Assembly (NCBI GenBank): GCA_950295325.1
Contig: OX485804.1
Coordinates: 60,046,533 to 60,110,532 of the forward strand
DNA length: 64,000 bases
Direction: 5' to 3'
Origin: Polytrichum commune
Lineage: Eukaryota > Streptophyta > Polytrichopsida > Polytrichales > Polytrichaceae
Shown here piece after piece: positions 38,325 through 50,559 of the stretch. Both the position numbers and the translations under genes were made by a program. Numbering within the stretch: the stretch's first letter is position 1; each line of letters begins with the position of its first letter. The notes under the pieces are model-generated. The model saw nothing but the letters and a program-made list of their open reading frames with translations. It did not search any database and was not told where the DNA came from.

Positions 38325-38900
38325 ATCTAACCTTGTTAATACGACACATTTTTGCGCGACCAATCTTTTAAGTTCAAAACTCCCTCTTTTATACGACTAC
38401 GACACTCGATAATGCAACATTTAGAATCTCCATTTTGTCATATTAAAGAGGTAAATAATGCTAAAATTCCTTTCATCTATGTTATGTACGTACATCTAAA
38501 ATACATCCACTTTCACATGGGAACTTCACTTACCATTGGGAACTTAATGAGAATTTGGGTTACTAGTGCAAAATGGGTATGGTTAGGGTTAGAGTGGCCT
38601 CCTGCTTAGTATGTTGCTAAACGTCATGCACCATCGTTGTCTAGTTTCTTGTTAGAGAACTCTTTGTATTTTGGTGGGAATGAAATTATTAGTTTTCAAA
38701 AGTTAGTAGGGAGTTATAATCTATTAATCATACCATCCATATTGCTTAAACTCGTTGTATATAAATTATTTAAGCTCATATTACTTATGTTTTTGTATTC
38801 CCTCGATAATACAACAACTTTACGCCATTTGTCATATTAACGAGAAGACAACACCTCGATAATACAACTTTTTTGTGTTTCCCAAACGTATCATACTAAA
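38325..38900. repeat. Pogo/Tigger-like terminal motif cluster
   Basis: Several copies of a CCTCGATAATACAAC-type word and its complement-type GTCATATTAACGAG occur at about 38332, 38388, 38427, 38800, 38830, 38856 and 38888. Plant pogo-like elements and their MITEs have ends related to CTCGATAA. The motifs are too disordered to define one element and no transposase is visible between them. Confidence 0.3.
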
Positions 38901-41900
38901 GAGGAAGAACGGTATATGTATGTTTCAATGTACATGTATATGTTATGTCACGGTGGCATTTGATTAGCCGTGTTGCATTTATTGAGTGCTCCACAACCCC
39001 ACTATTAATAACACGGGAGAAGGTACCAATGAGACAAACTTCCATCATAGCTTCAAGCCAAGCAAGAAAGACACATTTTGTGATGTTGTAGATTGTCTCG
39101 TATTGAAAGACTTCATTCACATAAATGGAGAGGTCTTGCATGGTCATTGGTCAACTTAGACGGGAAAGTTATGGGATAAGCCATATAACACAACACATGT
39201 TCCAGCACTAACAACAACTTCAGTCGATTTTTATCGATTCTTCATTGTTTGTAAAGCAAAGATTTTATCACACGCTTTGTAACATTAGCTCCTACGATAA
39301 CATCATACAATCTTATTGTAAGCTCCTACAACAACATTTAACATATTATAATTTTAGACTTGGATCTAGTCTACTTTTACTTAAATATCAGCTATATTGG
39401 TCTCCCACCACCCCCACCCCCTCAAAAAAAAATCAAACAAAAATCAACTGGTCGAGTCGACCTTATTTGTTCGGTCAAAAGGAATTTTTAGGTCAACTTA
39501 CCATGTTTAAGAAATAAGAGATAAAAAAAAGAAAAAAAGTAGAAGAACTAAAGGTTATGTTTTGGATTTGGGGAGGTGACCTAATTTGTTTGGTCAACTA
39601 CACTATTAGTGGTAAAATTATGGCCACACTACGAACAAGGAATCAAACATTAAAAACATTGAGTATAAAATTGTGGTTCCAGCCCATATTACACAACATT
39701 GGAGGTCTATGTTGTGAAGGTAAGAATATTTCTATTGAAATTTGGATGAAAGAAAATGTGTTGTTGAGAGACTTCCAAAGAAGTGAGATCCAATTGATAC
39801 CTATCCTAACTAGGCGATTTCAAATCAAAGATTGGAATACTTAGTCTATTTTCAAAACTAGACTTCAACAAACTTCAAGTTAAGTGTTAATGGATTTAAG
39901 ATAGAATTTCCAAAAAAAAATGGTGTCCTATCAATAAAAAAGAATAGTTTACATCGAAGCCACATGAGCACAACATGTATGTGGACAAATTGAAGCATTC
40001 CCCCCCCCTCCAGTATAAGGTTCAACACTAGTTTAATGCATGATGGTGTATATTGTGAGCCACACTATAGTGCAGTGAATTGTAAGTCACACTGTATGCA
40101 TACCACAACATATACCATGAACATTGTAGTCAAGTCAACCTTAATTTTTAAGTTAACTAAAGAAAACTCCCTTTGTTGTCCCATCCTTGTCGCGTTACAT
40201 GTGACAACCCACATTCCAGATTTCTCTACAATTGAACTTGGCTTCCCTATCCACGTTTGTGGATTAACCAAAGTTACGAGTTCACAATTTGGAGTTGAAT
40301 TTCATAGCAAACAATACCCGTCCGCCTTCTAATGCCACATGTCCAACACCACTCACTTGTAACCGGTTAAGTTTAATATGGCAACACTTGTTTCCCATGG
40401 ACCGCTAATAGTTTGCCACTACTGTCCATGCCAAGTGATACTTCCCCACACCACACCATGTAGGATGCTAGTAGGGGACTCCCAATTAGAAGGGAAACCC
40501 ACTACATAGCATAAATAGTGATATATTTGTATGTGTTTGTGGTGATAATTTTAACACAAAAATGTGATGTTTTTGACAAGTCCTAGCTCAAATTCATCAC
40601 ATCAACCGTGAGAATATAACCATAAGATGCTCCAACCAAGTGCAAATTCAAACTTAATCTGAGTCTCCTTGCACTAGGTTGGGGCATCCCATGGTTATGT
40701 TCTCAGGGCCCACAATGCTTGATAACGTTATGGAAGTCGAATGGTACATGGGTTTATGTGAATCTTATGAATTCAACAATTTCAATATGCAACAATTTTA
40801 TCTTATGAGTATATTAGCATGATGTGATGTTTCATCGTATGCATTGACCAATGCAAAAGTTCATTAATGAGTTTGGGATGCTATCACTATCATCATATGA
40901 GTCCTAGACAGTCGTCATCTGTTGGTGACCAAATTATGCAAATCTATCACAATGATAGATTTACAAGGTATCCAATGACGTAGAATAAAATTTCAAGGGC
41001 ATAGGACAATTGCCCATAACTCATATGCTTGTAATATATGACGGATTACGATAGGTGCCAAGATTCGCACAAAACCAAGGATGTGTATCAAAAGGCACAA
41101 AACCATGTAGGTGTATTAGAAGGCACCTCCAATTGTGTAGAAAATGATTATGGATGCATTTGATGCTATTTGGTGTGCCAAATTTTTGATTGCTCAAAAG
41201 TTTGGCTTGGTGTTAGTTGGAGTCCCAAAGGTCTAGCATTGGGCTTGGTTACTGACTCGTCCCCATGGTCCCTGGTTCATAACATTACTAAGCAACTAGA
41301 TGATGGTTTCTCTCTAAAGAAAAAATAATTGATATTAGAAACATTTGAATTTATAGTTGATTGTCAAGAACTTGAACACAACCTTAGTACTCCCCATGTG
41401 CGGTTGATCCTGGACTTAAAGGAGAAATGTTCTCCCCAATACGTGGTCCCACAAAACGCAGCCATGGAGATGAGTAATGTTATGATTTTGAGTTTCTTCC
41501 TTTTGATGGTTGTATATTATCTCTTGAGCAATTGTTTGAACATCAATATGTTCCAAAATGAAGAATAAATGAAAAAGGACAAAATAGCTTGTATACAAAA
41601 AATTATGTAAAACTTTTAGGGAGGGTTTACATTAAGATTTGGGTCCATAAAATTTGAGGTCCATAAAATTTGAGGTCCAAAACATCCCTTAATGAACCTT
41701 ACTATTGGACTCAAAGATTGGACCCTAGCTTGTTATTTTCATGCAATTCACATTTTCATATTGGACTATGTTTTCAATGTGATGAATCACTCCACCCTCA
41801 CTATCCAACTCTGAATACAATTAGGAGGACCTATGTATTCAAGTAAGGGATCAACAAACATGCACTCGTGATAAACATAATTAACTCAAGGGACATTTGA

Positions 41901-43340
41901 TTTTTTGCTAATGCTTCATTATAGATCTACTGATGCAACACAAGTTCTGGTGTGTAGATCTAATTAGTAGAAGCTGGAGCACATGAGAAACAAACCGAAT
42001 AACACCCACATACCTTAATCACTCCAATTATTTTTGGACTCCAATACCTAAACCAATTACAGATTACAAGTTAGAAAACCAACCCACAACCATCAACCAC
42101 AACCACAAGGATTCACACAAGACAAATGTGAACGAAAAAGACCGTATGATTTGTGGGTATAATTTAGTTTGCTTTATTCATGTTCTCCAACTTCTACCTA
42201 TAAGGGCTACATAACAAAACTCGTATTGCCTAAACTAATCTACAATTAAATATTAGCAATAATTGGATTGAAATTCAGACTTCCCCTGATTATCAAAAGT
42301 GCATGTTTGTTGATTTCCTAAGTGAATACACAAGTCTTTTCAATTGTGTTCACTTTGAGTGTGGAGTAGTAGTTAATAAGATCTAAGGACGTAGTCCACT
42401 CTCTTTAAAAACATGTTATTCTTACGATGTTTGTCCTTAGATGCCACATAACATTGCTCAGGGCCTCTGCCCAATTACGTGGAACCGAAGTATCCCTGCT
42501 GCAAATTCAAGGATAATTGGTGCGGATGCCGGAATCACTGGTCAATGATATTGAATTTAGGACCAGACCATTCATGGGAAGTGAACACAACTAATCTGAA
42601 CAATGTTATGCACTTGACCACACACCAATCAAATATAGGTGTCCAATTAAGAAAAAGTAATCGAATAACAACTACATACCTTATGCCCCCTCCCCACCTG
42701 ACTTTACCAAATAACCAAAGTCTTTCCTGCAACCCGGGTAAAGCTCCCTCGGTTATAGGGGAGGCATCCGGCTATCCCAATGCACCTACAAGAACTTGCT
42801 CTGGAGATTTTTGAGTAGGTTTTAGTTAAGTAGCTTTCACACATGTTCATGGTTTAATCTATCAAGCAATGAATGTCGAATTGTTTTTGTCACATCCCCA
42901 AATGCCTTACTACTCATCTCTCTTACCATCGGTTTTTGTTGACGAAGCTCCTCGTGCCCTCATAACTAAAGACTAAAAGCAACCACTCACAAGGGCGGGA
43001 GGCGACACTTTTAAGGGTCCTACATTCTTGCCTCATGTCTAGGTACCGATGAGAGGGTCGGTGCTTGAGGCTTAAAACCTCCACTCTTAAACCATGCCAC
43101 ATCATTTGCTAATTAGGCTCGGCCTTAGATAATGTCGATGGTGTGAAGGCCGTGTGTTTAGAAGCAACTTTTTGGCTTAGCTAAAGTCGAGTGCGGAGGG
43201 GGCACTAGTTGGGGTTGAATATCGTGGTTAAGTAAGCACCCGTTATTAACCACAACCACAACCACAATTGCTTTCCTAGTGTAAACAAGCCTAAGTTAGT
43301 AGACCTCACTACGACCATTATTGCGTTCGATTTCCACTAC
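38900..43340. other. Gene-free stretch
   Basis: No gene is supported. Contents are a short direct repeat of a GTCCATAAAATTTGAG unit at 41642-41680, a dispersed repeat at 41920-42020, and a foldback family A arm in minus orientation spread over about 42375-42690. The largest frames (under 115 codons) have no recognisable motifs. Confidence 0.45.
42375..42690 (-). repeat. Foldback family A, interrupted arm
   Basis: The outer part near 42600-42690 has CAAATATAGGTGTCCAATTA and then ACATACCTTA. The inner part near 42375-42420 has GTAGTCCACTCTCTTTAAAA and ACATGT. About 180 bp of unrelated sequence separates them, so the arm has been interrupted. Confidence 0.45.
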
Positions 43341-43348
43341 TTTGTAGC

Positions 43349-43360
43349 TAAATATAGCAC
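43349..43360 (+). promoter_or_regulatory. Possible TATA-type promoter element
   Basis: CTAAATATAGC lies immediately before an abrupt shift from AT-rich to GC-rich sequence (from about 43380). It is a plausible core promoter for the DUF688-type gene, with initiation near 43380-43400. This placement is inferred from composition only. Confidence 0.3.
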
Positions 43361-44058
43361 GCCTGTGCACCCCTGCATTATTCTTGCCCTGGCACTGGGC
43401 AGCCACAGCCTCCCAGCCTTCATTATTATATTTCCTATTATTACCTCCCCCCTCCTTTCTCACCGGCTCCCCCGGTCACCCCACTCCACACGCGCCCCCC
43501 GCCACCGGATACCGGCAACACCCACCACCGGCCCACCCGGTCCAAAGGGCGGTCCACAGACGAACGCAAAAGATTCGTCAGCCGCCAGCGGACCGCCCAC
43601 CATCGCAGCCTTCGACCTTCCCAACATCGCCCAATTCGGCCATCGCCAACAACCCGATCTCTCAATACAACACACACAGTACGCATGTGAACCAGTAGAT
43701 AAAAACTGTTCCATTGGCATCCAGAATCGCAGAAGACGGTGTCGTCCCCCGGGAGGTGTCGAAGGTTCATCGATCAGCAGGAGGTCCTCCAGCAGCAGGT
43801 AAAAGGAGCGAAGGACTAGGAAGGCGGACTCAGTCTGCCTAAAGGCTTTTGGATGCAGGTAGGCCGCCGATTCGGGGCTTGGTTCTTACTTTCTAGTCTT
43901 GATTGTAGTGGAGCATTGTGCGATGGTCGACCCAGCTGGAATTTGAGTGGTGGGGTTGGGTCGGTGCTCATGCATGTGGGCCAGGCGAGGTGAGGCTTTG
44001 AGCTAAGCCGGCGATGGTGGCAGGGCTAATTTAGTTCGGAGGTATGTGTGTAGGAATG

Positions 44059-44082
44059 TATGTGTGTGTGTGTGTGTGTGTA
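44059..44082. repeat. (GT)n microsatellite
   Basis: An array of about 11 GT units in the leader region. Confidence 0.9.
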
Positions 44083-44665
44083 TAGGGAAGTAGGATATTG
44101 AGAATTGTTGTAGGATTGTGGAATTTGAGGTGTGTGTTTCTGGAGTTGTGAGGGGAAGGAGTGGGCATTCTTGGGGGTTGTGAATTCGGTGCGTATTGCG
44201 AGGCTTGAATGTGAGTGCACCGAAGTTTAGTGGATTACGGTAGTGTGGGGTGGAGCTGGAATAAGGGTGGTGTGTTTGATTCGATATGGATGTGGGGTTG
44301 GCGATGGTGGCGGGGCTTCGGAGGTATCCCGGTATCCAGGTATACAAAAATATGTATGTATGTATGCATGTGTATGTGATGATGGGTGCAGATGCCAGTC
44401 ATCATCATCACGTGTAGGGAATTAGAAGTCTGGAAGGCTGTGGGATTGGGAAATTACAAGTGCCTTTGGAATTGGTAGACGAAGAAGTGAACATTGCAAG
44501 GTTAGTTCGGAGGTATGTGTAGGGAAATCAGAATGTGGAATTGTGGTCTACAGGTGTCAAATCTGCAGTATTTTCTGGATTTGTAAGATTGAAGGAGTGG
44601 ACATGGCAAGGTTGGGTAGTTCGGAGGTGTGGATATGACAATATGTATATATATACATATACATG

Positions 44666-44667
<2 letters not shown>

Positions 44668-44704
<37 letters not shown>
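44668..44704. repeat. (GA)n microsatellite
   Basis: An uninterrupted GA array of about 36 bp, 1.06 kb upstream of the DUF688-type start codon. It is a GAGA-type motif. Confidence 0.93.
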
Positions 44705-44706
<2 letters not shown>

Positions 44707-44978
44707 CGGCGCACGTGCTGATCACGTGTAGGGAATTAGAAATCTGGGTTGAGGGATTGCGGTCTGCAAGTGTTGATTTATGCAGCTGTGTCTCGAATTG
44801 TAATAAGGCTCGGAAAGAGAGTGGGCATTGTGGGGGACAATTAACTTAGTTTGGTGGATAATGAGGCATGAATGCGAGTGCACCGAACTTCGAAGTTGGC
44901 GTTGGCGTGCCTTGACGTACAGGCGGAGATCGAGGAGAATCCCTGTGAGAGATCAGGGGGTCAGTTGTGAAGTCGGCG

Positions 44979-44979
44979 C

Positions 44980-45013
<34 letters not shown>

Positions 45014-45025
45014 GAGAGAGAGAGA
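44979..45025. repeat. (GA)n microsatellite, interrupted once
   Basis: A second GA array, broken by one GGG. It is followed by a GTCG/TCTG-rich cluster at 45047-45100. Confidence 0.93.
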
Positions 45026-45760
45026 TGTGAATTTTTTTTATTGCCGTCGGTCCGTCGGTCGGTCGGTGTGTCTGTCTATCTGTCAATCTGTCTGTCTGAT
45101 TGGGATTAAGTAAACCGGACGGTTAAACCCTGCACTGCCTGCGTCCAGTGATGCAGGCAGGCGAGTCATCTTGTCTTCTCATAGCCGCTGTCAGCTTGTC
45201 AGAGACGCGGCTATGAGTGCCGGCTAGTGTGATTATACTCCAAATTTTCCCTGAGCTTCCCTTGATTGGCACTTGATTAATCAGTCCTGCTGCCTTGGGC
45301 TAAATTATGGATCCCCTTTGGTGATGAAGCATTGGAAATCATCTACCCGAGTTGCATGTTGTTTGTACTTTTGTTGGAACTCAATGGTACAGTGGTGTGT
45401 GAGTTTTTTTCCTCTTTCTTTCTTCATCTCCTCGCTCCTCGGTGTCAATGTGGAAGTGATTGCAGCAGCATTGTTGCGGGAATCCTTATTCATTCCTACC
45501 CTGGCAGCAGCTGCAGGAGATACAGGGAGGAGGTTGGGCTGACCTGGAAATGAGGATGAGGATGAGGATGCGTTGAGATTCGTGTCCTGGGATGATCGTG
45601 CTGCATTGAGGTGCGAGAGAGGGGTGGCGTTGTTGGTCGTTATCATTGACGACAATCTAATCTATCTTCGATGTGGGGGAGTTTTTGGGGAGGGAGGGAA
45701 AAAGGTACAGGTTGTAATTGTAAGATGATGATGTCGTAGGCGGGGAGCCCAAGAGAGGCG

Positions 45761-48700
45761 ATGGATCCGAGGTGGGGGGAATTGGTGAGGGAGAAGAATA
45801 GTAGTACGACAAGCTGCAGGCATCCAAGAGTGTTGTCACCATCCTCCAAGAATGTTGCTGTCACGGCGGCCCATGGCTATGTGAAGAGCGAAGAGGAGGA
45901 GGACGACGGTGAGTTACCACTCTTCTTCCCCGCTTCTTCTGACTCCCTCCTTAATACAGACGGACAAATTGACAACAATCCAAATGAGGTAATGCGAAGT
46001 AGCTTGGAGCCGGGTATAATGCTGCGGACTAGTGAGGCTGGGTGGCCACTCGCCAGCCATGAGATGGCAGCGAGCTTGGCAGGCAGCTTGGCAGGGAGTT
46101 TTCGTTTCGATGTTGAGCTTAACCACCCCGAATTGCAACAAGAGGAGGCGGCCACAGTAGTTCTGGAGAAGCGCCCCACTCCCAGTCCCAGCTTCGGAGG
46201 CAAATTCCTTAAAAGTCATCAGATTCCAGCTTCTCCGGGCGCAAGTTTCCGGACCTTCACGTTTCAAGGTGTTGAGGAATTGGATCGACGGCATTACGGG
46301 TTTCTGAAACCGTCGAGACAGAATGAGCATCATCACCAGCATCCAGATGCTTATGGTTTCGTCAACACCACCACGACCACCACCACAACAACAACATTGG
46401 TGTCGAATGCTGCGGCGTCACCGAGAGTGTTAAGCCCCAGGGATGAGGTTGTGCTGAAGCTCTCGAATCTGAAGGCAAATGGCAGGGAGGAAGTTCTTGA
46501 AGAGACTCTAGTGAAGAAGAAAAAGGACAACAAGAAGCTTCTTGTTGTTGCTTCTTCTGGTCATGTGGATGTGAAGCCATTGAACCTCATATTGAAATCA
46601 AGCCAACCATCACTGACCGAGTATGTTGTGTCCAAGAGCCGCAACCAATCCCCACGAACACCATCCTCCTCCGCCCTTTCAATGCAATCTTCTTCCCCAC
46701 GCATCATCAACAATATGCAACAGCAGCAAGGGAATAATAAGAATCATCACATCTTGGGGGAGCTCGAAATCATGCCAACCAACACCCCTTCTTCTCGCCT
46801 CAGAAACAACAACAACAACGAGGTCATCCTTCTTCAACAGCCGCAGGAGCAAGGGGAGACGAATCATCTGCAGGCCGCCACTCCACCACCGAGGAAAGTA
46901 GCTGGGAACTCCAACTCCAACTCCAACTCTATACAGGACCAAATTGTGAGCATTCGCAAGCACTCGCTGGCTATGGCGAAAAGGCGGGTAGGAGTGGGGG
47001 TAGGAATGACAAGCAGCCCATCACCGGACCATCACAACATCACATCCCCTCACAGCATCTCAGCAGCTGCTGTTCCATTCAATTGGGAGGTGCAGCCTGG
47101 GAAGCCTAAGACACTCGCCGAAGCTGCACAGCGAGCTTTAGCTCGCAAGTTGTCACGAGAAGCCGTAGAGTTCATCACCAATTCAGAAGACCAAAAGTTG
47201 GGGGTAAGGCAGCAACAATCTGTGGAGGAGTCATCATCAGATAGGTGTGGATGGTCGAAACATGATGAGGGAAAGGATGCTCAAACTTTATTACCGAAGA
47301 GTAGTGCACTTAGCCCTTCCCATAACAATAATACCTCTTCTCTCTGCAAAGAGAATGGGATTGCAGAGAGGAGTGGAAGCCACAGGTACTATGGTAGAGG
47401 TCATTCAAGGGAGGCAAGCTGGGGGAGGTCGAGCAGGAGATACAGCAATTGCGAGCAGAGGGATGCTCACATTGATCTTGTTGCACCTGCAGCTGCCAAG
47501 TTTTTGGTTTGTGAGAGTGGCGAGTCGCCTGCGGGAACACCGAGCAGAAGAGGTGGATCTTCCCCTACGGTTGCTGTGCCATTCAAGTGGGAAGATGCAC
47601 CGGGTAAGGCTAAAGTGGAGATGGCAGCTAAAAAACCACACACTCTGCAGTTACCCCCTCGCTTGACTGTTTCTTCCAACCGGGTGGGTTCAGATGGGTC
47701 AACTCGTGATCTTCGAGGTTCCTATTTCTTCCCACAACCTTTTGCAGGGTTGTTTGCTCCTTGTATGACAGCGGCGGGTTCGTCACCAGTGTTAAGGCAA
47801 AGCGAGGGAGCATCAGCATTTATGCATCAGTATGGTCACGGTGCTAGCAACAAGAATTTGAGCTTGCCTCCTAAGGTCCCCAATCCTGGGTTGTTGGTGG
47901 GGAATTGTAATTCGGCGCCAAGAGAAGGGTGTCACATCCGTGTTTCGAAATCCTTCCAAGAGAAGGGAGTTAACCACAACCCCAACCTCAACCCCAGCAA
48001 GATTGGTAGGGCATTGTCTGGGCCGTTGCCTGCCATGGAGTCATCGAATGTGATGATACCTCGGAAGCTTTTCAGCTCCGAACTGAAGCCTTCCCACCCA
48101 TGGATGCATCATCATCACAAGGGGAATGGCATCATCAACAACAACAACAACATTAACCCTAACCCTTCCTCCTCACCTACAAGCATTTTGTATGGGCCAG
48201 ACGAGGGGGGGAGCCAGTCTTCAACTTCCAACATGTTTTCTAGCGGTGATTTGGAGGCTTTTACTCAGCAAACCACTCTCTCTGGGAAGTCTGCTTCCAA
48301 ATCTGGCTCCAACACTTCGTATGGGTCAATTGAGGAGGATTTTGATGATCCAGCCAGCCCTTTGGGCAGTAGCCTGCCTGTAGCTGTAGCTCTCCCCTTT
48401 GAGGTGATTCCACCTGAAGGATCAGCATTACCCTCGCCCAACTGCATGCACCTCGGTCCAACCGTGGCCGAATTCTCCTCAGGAAAGGCACATTACAGGT
48501 CAAAAGCCACACCTGAGGGCGGCGTGAAAGCGTTGCTCAAGCTTTGCAAAACCAGCAACTGTTTGGGGAAACCCAAGGGCCATCATCAACAACGGCTGAG
48601 CAATGCAATTTACAGCCCTGACGTTTGGGCTCCCACCCTTGCAACCTACTTTCAGACATGTGAGGCAACTGAAGGCACTGCAACAAGTGAGCTCCTTGGT

Positions 48701-49859
48701 GAGAGTTTGGGGCCAACTTCAAGTGGCTACCTGAACAGCAAAGGAGAGCCGCTTGCACTCAAAGATCTGCCCAAAGACCATGGTAATGCGTCCCCCAAAC
48801 CCGCGACACGGTTGCCTTACACGATGCCCAGTGTTGCTGAGCAAGAACTAAGGGCCAAAACAAGTTTCCCTAGCAAATCTTCGATCCTGGTGAAAAGCCT
48901 CTCAGGCAGGCAGCTCACCCCGAGTGGGTCGGGTGCCAACACCCCTGCAAGAGTGGAGAGGTATTTGATGGCCGCCGCGCATGCGAGTCAAGGTGAGGAT
49001 GTTGTGCCATCTCCAGCTTATGCAGCTGCTTTGGAGTTGTTGTCTCCTGCGGTGACCCTCATGGCGCATAGACGAAAGAATTTGGGGGCTCATCCCAAGG
49101 CACCTCGTCATGCGGCTCATGCGAAAGGGCCCGCGGCTCCGAAACCACGCAGGCGTGCTCGATTCATTGTAAGCAATTTGTTTGTGTTAAATCTTTAGGG
49201 TTCATCCTTTTTTTGATGTTTTTTTTATTAAGGGCCTCTGTTCCACCTGTGGTTACGTTGCTCTTGGGGTTGTCACACAAAACTTGAGCTCAAGCTCAAG
49301 TTTGCAAGTTTGGTGGGCCAACGTAAAAGAAATTGAGCCCTTACATGTGCCTAATATGGTTCTCATTGTAAGCAATTTGTTTGTGTTGTTTAAGGTTCAT
49401 CCTTTTATTGATGTTTGTGAATGAGGATCTCTGTTCCACACGTGGTTACATTGCTCTTGGGATTGTCACACAAAACTTGAGCTCAAGCTCAAGTTCGGTG
49501 GGCCAAGGTAAAAGAATTTGAGCCCTTACATGTTCCTAAGATGGTTCACTGTAAGCCATTTGTGTTGTTTGTGTGAGTCATCCTTTTGTTTGATGTTTGT
49601 GAATGAGGATCTCTGTTCCACCTGTGGTCACATTGCTCTGTTTAGTGAAATGGTTGGCAGATTTGCTGGTTTTTTCTGATGATTATGGTCATTTTGGTGA
49701 ATGCAGCTGTCGATATGCAAAACCCTGAAGCGGGTTCTCTTCGGACAACGGAACCACAAGGCAGGTGTGGAGGCAAAGCTGATGTACCATAATGGCCAGG
49801 CTCCTACCACCTTCCAATTTTCGAAGGTACTTACTGCTACAAATATATTGCATGATTGA
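45761..49859 (+). CDS. DUF688-type plant protein
   Basis: Two exons, 45761-49168 and 49707-49859, both phase 0 at the junction (ATT|GTAAGC donor, ATGCAG acceptor), give 1186 residues. The start is the first ATG of a 3.4-kb open frame. Two copies of the family signature are visible: VPFNWEVQPGKPK (residues about 438-450) and VPFKWEDAPGKAK (about 606-618). Such VPFxWExxPGxPK motifs characterise the plant DUF688 family, whose function is unknown to me. The rest is low-complexity and probably disordered: an acidic stretch EEEEDDGE near residue 50, a T10 tract near 206, Asn runs, and Ser/Pro-rich spacers. A conserved-looking YAAALELLSPAV lies near 1087 and the C-terminus is basic (KPRRRARF then TLKRVLFGQRNHK). 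It is long compared with the family members I know. TCGAAG|GTACTT near 49826 could be another donor, which would move the true end downstream. Confidence 0.85.
49165..49645. repeat. Tandem triplication spanning the exon 1 donor
   Basis: Three head-to-tail units begin near 49165, 49362 and 49547. The first two open with CATTGTAAGCAATTTG and the third with CTGTAAGCCATTTG. They continue with a TTCATCCTTTT block, a CTCTGTTCCAC(C/A)(T/C)GTGG block, CACAAAACTTGAGCTCAAG and TTGAGCCCTTACATGT. The third unit is truncated. The first unit contains the actual splice donor, so the donor is duplicated within the intron (49169-49706). Confidence 0.85.
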
Positions 49860-50520
49860 GTGGGGTTACTTAGATTGAGTTTCTATGATCAGCTGCTCAT
49901 ACATCATATGGCGTTGATGGAACATTACTTGCTGATAAAGTACAAATGAATGTGCAGCCAAATTGAAATTTCAAACAGCCACGTACAGTTTGACACGGCA
50001 GTGGAAATCCGCTTAGAAGAATGCACGATTGAGCAGGAGTAACTGGCAATAGAGACAGACAGCATCGATGCATTCACCCCAAATTCCAATCCACGAACAT
50101 GGATGTGTGCATCTTTCCCTAGGCTTACCTTGAGCTCTAATAAGCCGCCAACACCATAGCTGTGGGCGTGTACGTGGTGCCTCTGTACATAATACCCATG
50201 TATCCAGCACCTGACCCATATGGTTTTTGTGGAGGCTTGTGATGGGCGCGCAACAGAACCAACGGTGAATCACTTTGGGATGATCCAAGCATGGTTACTG
50301 CGTTTCCCTGACATTCGTTCTTTACAATGTACATACTGTACTACTATCAGGCGACTGAGAAGTGAGCTCTTTGAGAAGGATGAAGCTGAGGGCAATGTAC
50401 ACTGTTTGTTCTTAAATTGGTAGCCTTCAAAGCATGCTACAAGACAGGTGCATGTCATGTCATACCACCTTGATATCTGAGGAACCCCTTTTTTGTGTGC
50501 GCCGAAATCTGGGACTTTGA

Positions 50521-50526
50521 AATAAA
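50521..50526 (+). terminator. Candidate polyadenylation signal
   Basis: AATAAA, about 660 bases after the proposed stop of the DUF688-type gene and before a T-rich segment. It is plausible as the 3' end but unproven. Confidence 0.3.
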
Positions 50527-50559
50527 GGTGGATCTCTGTTTCTCATTTGCCTGCTTGAT

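Larger units (their letters stand above)
43380..45760 (+). other. GC-richer leader/promoter region of the DUF688-type gene
   Basis: This region is distinctly GC-richer than the 43 kb before it and leads straight to the start codon at 45761. CAGGTAGG near 43857 resembles a splice donor, so the 5' UTR may contain a long intron. It is packed with microsatellites (GT, GA, GTCG/TCTG and GAGGAT units). The 145-codon frame at 43365-43802 is proline/arginine-rich and I do not regard it as a gene. In plants, GA arrays near start sites are bound by BASIC PENTACYSTEINE factors; whether that applies here is inference. Confidence 0.4.

Noticed and set aside
43365-43802. A 145-codon plus-strand frame rich in Pro and Arg
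   Set aside because: It lies in a GC-rich leader where long frames arise easily, and competing frames on both strands are of similar length. More likely untranslated leader.
46351-48758. Many open frames antisense or out of frame to the DUF688-type exon
   Set aside because: They are shadows caused by the biased codon composition and triplet repeats of the real coding frame.
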